The translations under genes and the position numbers were made by a program. A stretch of 64,000 nucleotides of DNA from positions 40,455,764 to 40,519,763 of the forward strand of contig OX328123.1 in NCBI GenBank assembly GCA_946811695.1. Reading direction: 5' to 3'. Below the pieces are notes generated by a model. It was given only the letters and a program-made list of their open reading frames with translations. It was not told the DNA's origin and made no database searches. Shown piece after piece: positions 11,077-22,723 of the stretch; the first letter of the stretch is position 1; each line of letters starts with the position of its first letter. Source of the DNA: Gonocerus acuteangulatus. Its lineage: Eukaryota > Arthropoda > Insecta > Hemiptera > Coreidae.

Positions 11077-12278
11077 CTGTTCGCTCTCTAAATAGACGAC
11101 GAATGGTCCGATTTTGATGCAATTTGGTACAAAAATCTGTCGTCCAATTTGAAAGGTCAAGTTCGTTAACCAGCAAAATCCGCCCACTGGAAGATGGCGT
11201 TTGGGGCGAAATTCGCGCAAAAAAAATCGTAACGCTTACGTTTTTGAGTTCATAAGCTTGTAAGTACTCTTTTTATATGCTTCTTGGGCTAGGAAAACGA
11301 ATAGAACCATTTTCAAGGCGATAGCTTTAACCGTTTTCGAGAAAATGGGAAAAATAGTTTTTGAATACCGTTTTTGGTTTGGGTACTTAGAATTACGGGA
11401 TTCAGTTGAAACATTATCTGCATGTTCTACTTTCATTAAAACTAATATGTTGAAAGTTTGGTTACGTTTGGAGTTAAGGAAGGGTTAGAATAAAATATTT
11501 TATGAACAGACATGAAAAGTTTTGGGAACTTCGTATACTTTCATTAATATCTCGAACACGGTTGGGAAATCGTGGTAAGTGGATAGAAACTATTTGAAAG
11601 CTTTCTAAATTCTCTACAAAAAATATTCTAAAACTATTTTTGATTAGGTTATGTCAATCGGAGAAATAAGTGCTTAAAACTTCAAATACGTCTGTTTTGT
11701 TCTTATGAACGGGTTTTTGTCGTTCTTTTTGTAATTTTTGTCTCTTTCCCTTTGTTTTTTATTGCTTTTTATTTTTGTAATTTCTTATGTTGGGAAAATT
11801 TTGTGTGTAAAACAGGATATGAAAAATGAGACCAATTTTCTGTTGCTAGAAATAATGTAAATTTTGGGAACTTTCATTAATATCTCGAAAACGGTTGAAA
11901 ATCTTGGTAAACGGAAGAATACCATTAGAAAGCTTATTAAATGCTCTACATAAAAGGTTCTAATGAAAGTTTTGATTAGGCGATGACAATCGGAGAAATA
12001 AGAGCTTAAAGCTTTAAAGTAATTGATTTCGCTTATTCGAACTGTTCTTTTTGTCTGTTTTTTTATTCCTTGTTATTTTTTAATTGCTTATAGTTGGATA
12101 ATGTATTCGAAAATAAAACAGGTTTAGTAAAATAACAAAAACAATTTATTGTTAGAAATATAGAGTTCCAAGATTCCAAGACCTTGTAACTAGCGGGAAA
12201 GTTTCTAGTGTTGCCGACCCTTCCAGGTAAGATTGTAAATCCTACCTTTCAAGACTGGTGGAACCAAAATAATAACTG

Positions 12279-12425
12279 TCGGGGTTCGGTCACTGCTACT
12301 TTTATCGTAAAAATGGTTATATTGTGCCGACGTTTCGGCTTGAACTTCAAGCCTTCATCAGGGATGTAAATACAAGTAGGACATATTTAACACTAATATA
12401 TGCACATATCTATGTAAATATACCT

Positions 12426-12463
<38 letters not shown>

Positions 12464-12648
12464 TAATATATATATATATATACATATATAATATATATAT
12501 GCATATACACATACACATATACACGCACACATATGTACATATATATGCCCACATACATACACACATGGGGTATGTATTATTAAACAGCAGTGACCGAACC
12601 CGGACAATGCCTACCTTGCATCGTCAACGGTCAACGATCTCCTCTCAA
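12279..12648 (-). mobile_element. 370-bp insertion with 14-bp target duplication and hammerhead-like core
   Basis: It is flanked by identical CAAAATAATAACTG at 12265-12278 and 12649-12662. The empty site is visible in related HINE copies at about 36746-36770 and 37296-37316. Its ends form an inverted repeat (GGGTTCGGTCACTGCT near 12283; AGCAGTGACCGAACCC near 12584). It carries a hammerhead-like core on the minus strand and a TA/CACACATA-rich middle (about 12400-12565). It has no coding capacity. This may be a non-autonomous PLE derivative or a retrozyme-like element. Confidence 0.75.
12325..12364 (-). ncRNA. Hammerhead-like motif in nested insertion
   Basis: On the minus strand: CTGATGA, one A, then a near-perfect helix II hairpin (GGCTTGAA / TTCAAGCC), GAA, palindromic ACGT and C. 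Core bases are all present. Helix I is weak (about 2 bp visible), so activity as a monomer is doubtful. Confidence 0.5.
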
Positions 12649-12954
12649 CAAAATAATAACTGCTTCTATTTTAATCTTTCGAAATTAGACTAGGGATAAG
12701 AACGGAACCGCGCTAAGATGAGGCAGTTCCTGCGAGTCGGACTTTTTCGATGTAGAATTGCCAGAAAAAAATTGGTCCAGATCGGTGACCCAATCGCTGT
12801 ATACTCCCCTTGTTAATAGCATTATTGTTATAAATAGTTATAAAAGTAAAATCAAAACGGCTTTTTTATGAAGAAACATTTTTCAAAAGGAATAAATCTA
12901 ACGTATTTCGTTTAAATTACAACATATTTGAAAATCTAAAAAAAGCAATGCTCC

Positions 12955-13126
12955 ATGGTGGGCCCCACTATTTCAGACTAAAAACATCCCGTTACGATTC
13001 ACAGAACCTCTACAGCTGTAAATGCGGAAATAAGTCTTCAGTCGTTTTCCTTATTTTTGAAATAAATGATCATTCAAGCTGTTTCAAAATTACACGAAAT
13101 TATTCCGGATAGATTTTCTTCTCTTT

Positions 13127-13130
<4 letters not shown>
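12955..13130 (-). repeat. Inverted partial copy of the 9725-9905 repeat
   Basis: On the minus strand it matches 9725-9905 block by block (GAAAATCTATCCG; GATCATTTATTT; GAAGACTT; CTGTAGAGGTTCTGTGAA; AATAGTGG). It is truncated before the hammerhead-like part and followed by a TA run. Confidence 0.7.

Positions 13131-13131
<1 letters not shown>

Positions 13132-13186
<55 letters not shown>
13132..13186. repeat. (TA)n microsatellite
   Basis: About 27 uninterrupted TA units. Confidence 0.97.
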
Positions 13187-13192
<6 letters not shown>

Positions 13193-13697
13193 GCTGCTGT
13201 TTTCCTGGATAATAAAAATGAATTACGATCTGAGATAAGAAGAAGAATAAAAAGCATAATCGATCATTGAAATGAATGAAAATCTAATATAAACCCATTA
13301 TAATAATAACATAAGGACTAGTTTGTCCCGGTTTTAGTTTACGTCTTCAGGATTCCAGAGCAAATGATCCCAGGTGTGAGGATTCAATGGTGAAATAGTA
13401 AAGGCTTCAGGCTGAGGATTAATTCAGTCTCTTGATATAAAAAAATAAGTTTCCGGGAGGGATTTTTGTAATTTCAGTAACGTATAATGATCAATCATTC
13501 AAGAAGATCATTCAAATTTAATCTTAAATCGGGTTGAGAGGATGTGATGACGCTGGCACGAATATCGTATGTGTATGGTATGACCAGAGAATAAAACCTT
13601 CTTCAAAATGTAAAAATAATAATAATAACCTTAACCATCTTAATAAGTTGGCTGACAAATAATCAAATCACATTTTGAGTAATCACCTAGCTTTTAT
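13187..13697. other. Unassigned sequence
   Basis: A short AATAAT run at 13614-13628 is present; nothing else was recognised. Confidence 0.4.
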
Positions 13698-13947
13698 CGT
13701 CGATACAAATGCAAACTAACGAATATGAAAAAATGCATCTTTCATTGTCCATCTTTAATAATTTCTGCTGGACTTATTTACGGCTAATTCTTCAATCTGA
13801 CTTCACTCTACTAAGGGAAAGTATTCCACTATCAAAAGGTCAAATCTGCCGAATATTTAACTGTCCAAAAAAAAAGTTATGAATAAATACTTTTCCACTC
13901 TGAAAAGTGGTGATTTTCATATTCGTTAGTTTGCTTTTGTATCGACG
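13698..13947. mobile_element. 250-bp MITE with 34-bp terminal inverted repeats
   Basis: The left end starts CGTCGATACAAATGCAAACT. The right end is its inverse (ending TTTGTATCGACG) with about one mismatch over 34 bp. TTAT flanks both sides, a possible target duplication. No coding capacity. Superfamily is not assigned. Confidence 0.8.
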
Positions 13948-15033
13948 TTATCATATCGCAATAGTATTTCTAAAGTTACGGAACTGAAAAATCGGTTTTA
14001 TTCACACCGTCATAGTTATGACTGTGAAAGACATGATAAATATACTGTATGCACCTAGATTCAGAGCTTGTACACCAGAGGGAACTTGTGTCACTCTTTC
14101 TGTCTTAATGCTAAGCTCCTACATAGGCAAGAGTGACACATTTTTAGTTGAGTTTTATTTTGAGTTGTATCACTAGTGTGATATTAGGATTGAATCAGAA
14201 GAAGTTGAAACCCGCCAATGAATGTAAGGGCTAACTCCTTCAGGCAGCTAACTCCTACTGGTGCAACACACGTCTCCCTAATTGCAAGCCAACTCGGGAC
14301 TAGATTGGGTCACTTCCTCTCCTCTAATCCCTTTGTAGCTCTCTCCCTGTTTGCCGCCTAGAACATTGACTCTACGGCACAAATGACGTTTGCTCTTTGT
14401 TGATTGCTTGCGCTGATTGTTTGTTACAGCTAAATCTCTTAGTTTAGCCGAGACAAAGACGAATTGACCCGGAACCCCTTCGAATTAACATTGAATTATA
14501 GAGCTGTCCATCAAGGACGTGTGCTGGCTTGAAGAAATAGGACAGCCTGTTTTCTTTTGATCAAATAGGGTGAGTAATTTGACTCCAAGGAGAATAACAT
14601 TTTCTCTTAACCGTTGCAGTGCAATAGGGCAAGCAAACATGTTTTAAACACAGGAAAAAACGCAAAGTGAATAGCGATATCTAGATTTTTTAAACATATT
14701 CAGCAATAAAAAGAAAAACAAAAGATAAATGTTGAACTGCATACATGCGTCAAAATCAGTTCTCAGCAATTAGCTATACGAGTAGTCTTACCCGAACTTG
14801 TGAGAATTAAATTGAAGGAAAGCATCTTTTAAATAAGAGAAGTAAAAAAAAAGAAAAAGAAAAAGAAAAAAAAAAAAAAAAAAAACCTTCAGTTGCAAAT
14901 GTTTAATTGTTCATAAAAGAGCATAACCATTAGATAGACAAAATAATAGAATATAATAGAAATTATATGGACAAAAATGTATTCATTTAATGACAATCCA
15001 GTTGTATTATTATTTAAATTTTAATATCCAGTA
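13948..15033. other. Unassigned sequence with an A-rich tract
   Basis: An A/G-rich tract at 14846-14884 may be a retrotransposon tail, but the sequence before it shows no recognised element. No gene was recognised. Confidence 0.4.
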
Positions 15034-15035
15034 TA

Positions 15036-15632
15036 AGGCCTATTACGCACTGTCGACTAGTCGCCCGCGACTCAGTCTCACGGCGACTAAAACATGGGCC
15101 GGGAGCCCAAGCCGAGCGACAGTATTCCAAGTACTTTCGTGCAGTATGGACCTGGAAGTATGGCAATTGTAGACGACTGAGGGTCAATTATCTTGGCAGA
15201 TGAAAAGAATTCCTTGAAAAATAAACAACATTTAAAACTTACCTAAGTTCCGTTTTTCTTCTTCTGTAATCCTTCCCCTCCAAATAACTCGACTATTTCT
15301 TCCCACTCTTTCTCTTTAATTCCCGATTAGAATATTCGACACTCAGTAAATCCCAAATAGCTTGTCGGGATTGTATTTCCAATATAAATGTATCAGTATC
15401 GAAAGCCTGAGCCATTTTTATGAGAGAGGACCGGTTGTTATGACAGTTGCTTGCAGAGTGAAGGCTTCCCTTTGAAGCAGTGCCGCAGTCGCTTGTGAGT
15501 CGTCATTACACAACAAGTTGCTGAGTCGCTCGGGCGACTGGCGACCAAGTGCGTATGCGCCCATTGAAACTAATGTATCTCAGAGTCTCCGGCGACCTAG
15601 TCGCTGGCGACTAGTCGACAGTGCGTAAGGCA
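15036..15632. mobile_element. Non-autonomous DNA transposon, TIR GGCCTATTACGCACTGTCG
   Basis: Ends GGCCTATTACGCACTGTCG and CGACAGTGCGTAAGGC are inverse over about 25 bp (including GACTAGTCG). Subterminal GCGACTAGTCGCC-type repeats occur at both ends. A GGC...ACGCAC end and possible 3-bp flank resemble PIF/Harbinger elements, which is inference only. It encodes no transposase. A second left-end copy abuts it at 15630. Confidence 0.65.
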
Positions 15633-15755
15633 TATTACGCTCTTCGACTAGTCACCGGCGACTAAAACATTGGCAACACGGGCTGGGAGACCAAGCCGAG
15701 CAACAGTATTCCAAGTACATTCGTGCAGTATGGACCTCGAAGAATTGGCAGTTGT
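15630..15755. mobile_element. Partial direct copy of the same DNA transposon, left end
   Basis: GGCATATTACGC, then CGACTAGTC, CGGCGACTAAAACAT and CGTGCAGTATGGACCT repeat 15036-15170 in the same orientation with scattered differences. It is truncated at about 15755. It lies directly against the right end of the previous copy, sharing the GGC. Confidence 0.75.
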
Positions 15756-16868
15756 AGAGCTACTAATAATTATAGAGTGGAAGAGTTAAAGTTTTGTAGT
15801 GAGTTTGTAATTACCTACCACCTATTTTGATAATTCCTAAAGTACAATGATGGATTATTTTGATATTTGTATGTTCTTTCTTATAATGGTCCAACTTATA
15901 GATTAGATAGTTTCTGCAAACAGTACATAAGCGGATGAAGATTATGAACGTATGATTTGTTTTGACAAATCTTTATTGATGACTCCCTCCTTCAAAATAT
16001 ATAGATATACATACACATTTCGCACAATGGAATCATTGAAAAATTAACAAGGGTTAATGAATAATTTATGATTAATTATCGCCATTAAAACATTAAATGA
16101 GATAATTTTTAAATATGTTTGTTCAAGTTATATAAACTTAAAATTTAATTTAGAAAGGGTGAGTTAAGATTGTCATGAGTTTAAGTTGTTAGTCCGAGTA
16201 CTCATACAATTATTTCGTTAAAGCTGTATATTTTGTTATTAATGCAATTACGTGCTTTGATCATTCATTTTTATGTATTAATGTTTAAATAATATTTCAA
16301 TCAATAATAAAAAACGAACTACAAAAATATCGTTGATTGTAGCGGTTATCTAGATGAAAATAATCGTGATTCGATCATAATAACGGAAGAAAACTATTTT
16401 TTGTAATATAAAATAATTTCTTATGTGTGCATTCGTTATTTAAATGATAAATAATTAACAAACATGAGCTTTGATCCATGTAAATAAATATTGTTTATAA
16501 ATTTACTAATATACACTTCCAAATTTCATTATCGGGTCGAAATCATTAGCATATTACTTCTCCATGGAGAGAGGAAGGCAACGCTCCAAAATTAATAAAT
16601 AATGAACCAACATGAGCTTTCAGGTAGATGTTAATTTATAGGCTTGATCTTCCTATAAACAAAAATTAATAGAATAAATAAAGAAATAAGTGTATCAAAT
16701 ATTTATTTATTTACCCCGCAACTTTAGAGAAGTTTTCAGTTTTATGACTTTGAAAATCAGTCTCATTCCGAAACAAAATGAGAAATAAATAAATAAAATG
16801 AAATAAATAATTATAAAATATGGCAAAAATAAATAGAACTAAAAAAGCAAAAAAGTAATAAATAAAGT

Positions 16869-16935
<67 letters not shown>

Positions 16936-18138
16936 ACTTAAGTTAAAATTATATAAATGCGATTATAAACAATATATGATGTTATAACTTTTACATATAA
17001 ATGTTGAATATAAATAACAGCCAGGGATAAATTTACTTTTAATATATTTACTGGCTATTATTTTTACAAACTATTATAATTTATTTTTTACTTATTCTAA
17101 CAATAAAAAAAGATAATATTCCAATAAAAGAAATCATAACCATGGCAAAGTATTATATGGTGGAACATGCTTGAAAAGCACCTTCATACTAGGGGTAATT
17201 GTATTGGGAAATCTGGAAATGCAAACTCATTTTTTGATCAAAGAAAGTATTATTGTTCAACTATCATAACCTAATCGATCTTGTAGACACAAATGCGAAT
17301 AATATTAGTGAATTAGCATTACCGAAGAGGTATGTCCAATTCCCCCCCCCCCCTAAAGCATGTTCAAGTTCAATAAAAAGGGCTTAACTACAGTCTGATA
17401 TAGAAGCACCTGAAGGGTATATAGGCTTACCTCTGAGAGATCCCTCAGTTGCGGAAGGGAGTGTACTGGCAAAAAACGAAGCCGGTGCAATGCTCGTGGT
17501 AGGGGTGCATAGGGGAGATGACGTCACATGCGAGAGTACGTCGAGTTAGTTCAACGACCCCCGAACCGTGGGGTAGGTCTGGTCTATTGATTCAAGACCC
17601 TTTGAGTGACCTACCCCTCGTGGAGTCTTCAACAACCCTTTCATACGGAGGGTTAACATCTCTCCAACTCCATAGCTCCATAGGATTCAATTCCAACCAA
17701 CTCCATTCAACAACCTATACCAACCATGTTCGAGGGCTTACAATTGGCCTTTCTCCCTTCTCGGACCGTTCCTATACTGCAAATCGGAATTGCCAATGTA
17801 GCTTTGGTGTCCTTCAAAATGCCTCAGTTAGGCAGAGGTTGCTTTTAATTAATTTTTTAGTGGCTGAAATATAAATCTCTCGAGTATATACTGAGTATTG
17901 AATGGAGAATATAACTTATCTCTTAACGGAAACAGTGAATCCAATTATAATTTCCGTAACAAGGAATCGTCGTCGGAATACTCGCTGATAGTAACAGAAT
18001 AATTATGAGAGCGTATTGTTACACAATATCCGAAACGTAGGAGCTACGGAAATTAAACAAATTCGTCGGGAAAGATGCCAAACTGCTGATGAATTTGCTT
18101 TAACCAAATAGGATTTATACAATTAACTTAATTTTAAT
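15756..18138. other. AT-rich stretch with (TA)n; no supported gene
   Basis: It holds a TA run at 16876-16930 and a C-run at 17342-17353. A 118-codon plus frame at 17518-17874 is rich in S, T and L with no motif I recognise. It contains a hairpin (GGGGTAGGTC at 17572, GACCTACCCC at 17608). I do not call it a gene. Confidence 0.45.
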
Positions 18139-18250
18139 CAATCATCCTAATCCTATAGCCCAATCCTTATCCAGCACCGATCATCTTTCTTCTCTACCAA
18201 GACGTCTTAATAAAAAGTGGCCCCCAGATCTATTAAACCAGTGAAGTGTA
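18139..18250 (+). pseudogene. Jockey-type LINE, diverged 3' coding end
   Basis: The plus strand encodes HPNPIAQSLSS...LPRRLNKKWPPDLL and then a stop. This aligns with the C-terminus of the Jockey element at 31250-31372 (HPNPEGQSLSS...PPRRLKRQWPRDKLL). Nucleotide identity is low, so it is an older copy or a related family. Upstream coding sequence is not recognisable. Confidence 0.65.
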
Positions 18251-19055
18251 GTAAACAAAAATCAGTAAATTATGTGTACAAGTGTGCATATGTTTGGGCA
18301 TGTGTATTTATGCACGTATACAGGATGTCCCCAAAATAAACGGTAAAACTTCAGGAATCGATGCAGGATGAAAAAGAAAGAAAAAAAGTCCTTTGGCATT
18401 TTTACGTTTTTGCTTTGTTTCCTAGAATTTCTTCTCTTATTATATTTATATTTATGTATATTGTCTATACATAAACATATTTTTATATGTAGTTCTGAGA
18501 TATTTGGATTATTAATCAAAAGAATGTATTAAGGTTCTAAATGAATTCATGAAAGTGTTTCGTTGTTGTAGAAAAATTCCTTCTTGGTTTAATCTTGTAA
18601 ACGCAGCCTACGGAATACTAAAGATACGGTCCGCAGCTTTTCAAAAAAATATGTAAGAAGACTCCAAAGTGCAAGATTATACGCTACAAAATACAGCAAT
18701 ATGTTCAACTCAAGTATAATGGTTTTGGCAATGTTCTTGATTCGAAATCTTACTTTCCCAATTTTCAGTCCTTCAAAGTTCTAAGGCCCAATTCGGAGAC
18801 CACTTTCGATTCACCTCAGGTAAAGAGAACAGCAATATCAAAGAAAAAAGAAAAAATGTACGTAGCTAATGTTCTTAAACTAAATGAAACAAATTGGTTT
18901 GAACAAAATGTTTTCAAAGTGAGAAAGTTGACGAGTTCAGCAATGAATCTTTGTCTAGTGATTCAGATCTCGACTATTGAGTTTTGGTGTTCCCTATGAA
19001 ATCCCTGAAGAACAAAATATATGGAAGTATTCCTTTTTTATTATTGTTTGTTAAT
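18251..19055. other. Unassigned sequence
   Basis: It may include the 3' untranslated part of the LINE fragment just upstream. No other feature was recognised. Confidence 0.4.
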
Positions 19056-19131
19056 TACCAGGTCATTCAAAAAGTCCTGTCGTTTTTTGGGGGGAAATTA
19101 TAAATAAATAAATATTTTCAAATAATCACCT

Positions 19132-19388
19132 TTATTCATCAAAATATCCACCGTTACAGTCGGTAACCTTCTCCCAACGAGATGGTAAAGCCCAAATTCC
19201 TTCCTTAAAAAACTGTTGATTTTTACTGCAAAAATAAGTGGTCAGTTCGTGAATTAGGTTGTCACGGTCTTGAAAACATTTCTGTCTCAGATTGTTGTCG
19301 AGATCTCTGAATAGGTGATAATCAGTGGGTGACAGGTCAGGGGAATATGGTGGGTGAGGCAAAACTTCCCAGCCTATTTCTGTCAATT
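19132..19388 (-). pseudogene. mariner transposase C-terminus, left arm
   Basis: On the minus strand the frame contains HPPYSPDLSPTDYHLF and WEKVTDCNGGYFDE. The former holds the third catalytic Asp of the mariner D,D34D triad. Only about 80 residues of a normal ~345-residue transposase remain, so catalysis is impossible. It ends in a stop just inside the terminal repeat, as usual for mariner. The reading frame continues by chance through the palindrome centre. Confidence 0.85.
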
Positions 19389-19427
19389 TTTGACAGAAAT
19401 TTGAAAAATTGACAGAAATTTGAAAAA

Positions 19428-19682
19428 TTGACAGAAATAGGCTGGGAAGTTTTGCCTCACCCACCATATTCCCCTGACCTGTCACCCACTGATTATCACC
19501 TATTCAGAGATCTCGACAACAATCTGAGACAGAAATGTTTTCAAGACCGTGACAACCTAATTCACGAACTGACCACTTATTTTTGCAGTAAAAATCAACA
19601 GTTTTTTAAGGAAGGAATTTGGGCTTTACCATCTCGTTGGGAGAAGGTTACCGACTGTAACGGTGGATATTTTGATGAATAA
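19428..19682 (+). pseudogene. mariner transposase C-terminus, right arm
   Basis: Same protein as the left arm, on the plus strand: WEVLPHPPYSPDLSP, DYHLFRDLDNNL, GIWALPSRWEKV, then a stop. The first two catalytic Asp residues and the DNA-binding N-terminus are absent. The predicted residues in the two arms are the same. Confidence 0.9.
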
Positions 19683-19757
19683 AGGTGATTATTTGAAAAT
19701 ATTTATTTATTTATAATTTCCCCCAAAAAACGACAGGACTTTTTGAATGACCTGGTA

Positions 19758-20899
19758 TGTTTTTGAAAATAAAGGAATAACTTGAAACTTCAAAATAAAT
19801 ATTTTTTTTCTTGCAGAAACTAGCCACATTTGGGGAGCAACTACTGCTAGTTTTTCCAAGAAGTCATTCCCCACAACTTCGGCCATTCCCGCCATTTTCA
19901 AGAAGTATTCGATGGAAAAAGGGCCACCTCGCCTACTATTTTGCTAATTATGGATCATTCATTGAAGATACGTAAAAATAGTGGCAATAATCGGATTTAA
20001 AACAATATTTGACCCAATAATTCCAAAAATTGTCAATTTTATGTAATTTGGCCCTTCTTCTAAAGAGCTCCTCATATATTCACAAATAAATTTCGAAAGA
20101 AACTTCTCAGTTGGAGAAAACAGTTCTTGATGTGTCAGAAAGTTTACTATCCCAATAATTTAAATTCACGCCAGACATAAGCATTAAAGGAAACACGCTT
20201 AGCTGACGCTGTTGTACTTTATTCTTATTCCCCTTTATGTGTATTCTAAAGATTAGCTAAGAACCATTTTTTTTAAAAAATCATCAAAAATGCTTATTCT
20301 TGTTGAGATGGATTTAAGATTTGAAAGCATAACCTACCCCAAGGATGAGAAAGTGAGTAATTGGGACAAGGTGAGTGAGAGGGAGCAGCCCTAAGTTGGG
20401 GAGTTCATTGGCCGCTGAGGGGCCAAACCCCGGACCTAGTACAATGTTTGGAGGTCATTGGACTCACCAACGTAGGAACCAGTCCTTGCACTTAGCAACT
20501 CCATTCATCACAGTTCTATCCTCTTATCCCTTCATACCATAGTCAGAGAAGTATATCACAGTTGGGAAACAATAAAAATTGCTGTAATTATTTTATAGTT
20601 ACACAGATTTCTGAAATCATATATATATATATATATGTACACAGGGTTGTCCCGAAGGAAATCGTGTTGAATGCCACTAAGGAGAAATTTTTACTTACAT
20701 TATTTCCCTAGATATAGGCGTTTACATTTCCATCAGTTAATTATTAAAAGCCAAAATGTTTTGCTTATTTTTATTTTTTGTTTTAATTGACCACAATTTA
20801 CCCTTGCAAAACATGCTATTTGGGCCTTTTACGCAAATTTATTTTGGGGAGGCAAACGGCTACAAGGTTTTTATGATTTCTAATATTCTAACTCTGCAG
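19758..20899. other. Unassigned sequence
   Basis: A short TA run at 20617-20636 is present. No supported gene. Confidence 0.4.

Positions 20900-20957
<58 letters not shown>
20900..20957. repeat. Poly(T) tract of about 57 nt
   Basis: An uninterrupted T run. It could be the reverse-strand poly(A) tail of a minus-strand retroelement extending to the right, but no element body is recognised next to it. Confidence 0.9.
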
Positions 20958-20960
<3 letters not shown>

Positions 20961-21228
20961 TGAGGTACTGGCTATGCTAAAAACTAAAACTGAACTAAAG
21001 TCGCCCTAAAAAACTGATGATTATTTACTATCTATGTATACTACAGTATTTATAACTTATTGTAAAGAGCCAGCTGTTTTAATAACTTAAGGATTTTATC
21101 TATTCCTTGGGTAGAATATTGAAAAACCATTGAATCCATTTGATTCTAAAGACATAGGTAAGGGAAAAAAAAGTATAATGAACATTTCTCTTAAACCCAA
21201 ATGCTCCAATTAATGTTACTTTAAAGGC

Positions 21229-22214
21229 TCGGGCTCACAGGACGCGATCTGTATCGTGGCGGGCAGCGATCTCTGACCGAGGGTGGCAGGCGATCTACTT
21301 GTATCACACAGTATAGCATCAGGCCCGTCAAGCAAAGGACGATCTGTCGCAGCGAGCTAGTCTTTATCGCTGTGCACGGCGATACAGTTGCAAAAAATTA
21401 CAGATATATCGCGCGATAAAATTAGTGAAGAAAGTAATTTATTCATTTTTTCTTCTTTTATATATATACATTAAAGAAGAAACGAAAGAACAAATAACTA
21501 ATAAAAAAATAATAAATACAAATAAAATAAAATATAAAGGAAAAATAAATAATTGATAAGATTACCACCCTTTATTTTAGCGTTCTCCATAGAGAGGGAA
21601 ACAAAAATACGTTGTCTTTAATGTAATTTATTCTCTTGGGAGCTTTAGTGCGGTCAAGGAAATTTCCGAAATGACAAATAGATCAACAACCAACCATCAA
21701 ACATATCCTTTAGTCGTGCTGGTGGACACAATGTGTACCTAGTTTCGTATTTTAGTAGTTTCTTTAATAATTAATATTTTATTCCAGTATTCCTCCGTAT
21801 CTTTTATTGATTACAGATGAAAACAACCAAGGTGGAGGCTGGGCTGAATGACCAATGTTGAAGCCCTAAATAAATAAATTCATGAATTTTTATTTAAATT
21901 TTTACGTACATTATTATTAACTGAGAATTTTGGGACGGGTTCTCTATAGGTTACCACCCTTTTCTAGCCAGGAGAGGGCTGATGCCTTTACTTTTGAACT
22001 TTAGGAACTCACGCCTTAACACCCACGACCACCGGGCCTCCATAAATGAATTCTATCTTGCTTGTTCAATGTATATTCTTTATTTAAATTACGAACTATA
22101 TTGCTCACAAAGATATCGCATCCCATGTGATGTCCCCTTATCGCTCACCGCCACGACGATCGTTGGATCGCTGCCCGCCGCGATACAGATCGCGTTCTGT
22201 GTGCCCGAGCCTTT
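21229..22214. mobile_element. Harbinger-like non-autonomous DNA transposon
   Basis: The left end GGCTCGGGCTCACAGGACGC, running on through GATCTGTATCG and GGCGGGCAGCGATC, is the inverse of the right end (GATCGCTGCCCGCC...GATACAGATCGCG...GTGCCCGAGCC) over about 46 bp. It is GC-rich at the ends and AT-rich inside. A minus-strand SINE is inserted at 21868-22044. No transposase. The TIR style suggests PIF/Harbinger/ISL2EU; that is inference. Confidence 0.75.
21868..22044 (-). mobile_element. tRNA-derived SINE (Lys-like family), nested
   Basis: On the minus strand it matches 10312-10530: GGCCCGGTGGTCGTGGG, a body with AGAAAAGGGTGGTAACC-type sequence, and a (TAAA)n tail. The B box region has decayed or been deleted (the GGGTTCGATTC block is missing). 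It lies within the Harbinger-like element, so it inserted later. Confidence 0.7.
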
Positions 22215-22723
22215 AATTATAAGCTAGTTTCTATCCATTGTAAAAGAGAGTAAGGTTCTAAAAGCATTGAACCCGATCTAGGTAGTCGGAGAGAAGAAGA
22301 CACACCGTGGGAGAGAGATAGAGAACTAATTATCCAGATTTATGCCTCGTTCCTTCTGGATATCTGTGCAATTATACCTCCTCCCTCCCCCTGTTGGAGG
22401 ATAGAACCCTCACGTAGTGTCTCTTATCGCTGTCACTTCTCTTGCTTCTTATCTACTCTATAGGCGGCATCCGGAGAATTTTGATTGGGCCAATAAGGTT
22501 TTAGTGTGAGCTCCTTCACTCTTCACTGTCAACAGCATGAGTCTCCTGTCATATGAATATTCAATTTCAGAAACCACATTCCACAACACGGTAGCTTACG
22601 ATTTAACTATTGCATGATATGATGATATCATGAATGATAAGCTATCAAATCCGTAAATATTCTGACTCTGCTAAATGTTGCTATTATGTATTTAAATACA
22701 TATTTGTTATGTATAAGTGGTGT
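22215..22723. other. Unassigned sequence
   Basis: No gene or shared repeat was recognised. Confidence 0.4.

Larger units (their letters stand above)
10832..12743 (+). mobile_element. HINE-like non-autonomous element, full-length copy A with nested insertion
   Basis: The left end TTAGCGCGGTTCC is the exact inverse of GGAACCGCGCTAA at 12704-12716, a 13-bp inverted repeat that is terminal on the left and subterminal on the right. The left end forms a hairpin (GTTCCTCCCT with AGGGAGGAAC). The right repeat is half of a second hairpin (GGAACCGCG / CGCAGTTCC type), followed by TGCGAGTCGGACT and T's. A long TA microsatellite sits at 10971-11072. It has no coding capacity. Inverted subterminal repeats, a central microsatellite, a 3' stem-loop and insertion between T residues match the described plan of non-autonomous Helentrons (DINE-1/HINE); class assignment is inference. 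The body recurs inverted at 36664-39245 and directly at 49177-50351. Confidence 0.7.
19056..19757. mobile_element. Palindromic mariner: two 3' halves head-to-head
   Basis: Both outer ends carry TA followed by the same mariner-type inverted terminal repeat (CCAGGTCATTCAAAAAGTCC). The arms 19056-19391 and 19423-19757 are inverse copies, differing by one base in a G6/C5 run seen by eye. A 31-bp centre of repeated GACAGAAATTTGAAAAATT separates them. Each arm encodes the C-terminal third of a mariner transposase. Because both ends are identical terminal repeats flanked by TA, the structure itself could be a transposase substrate. Confidence 0.9.

Noticed and set aside
10904..11220. Frames encoding YIYIYI runs
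   Set aside because: They are translated (TA)n microsatellite; the same applies near 38.9-39.2 kb and 36.8 kb.
17518..17874. 118-codon open frame
   Set aside because: Rich in S/T/L, contains a DNA hairpin, has no recognisable motif, splice context or repeat in the window; likely chance.
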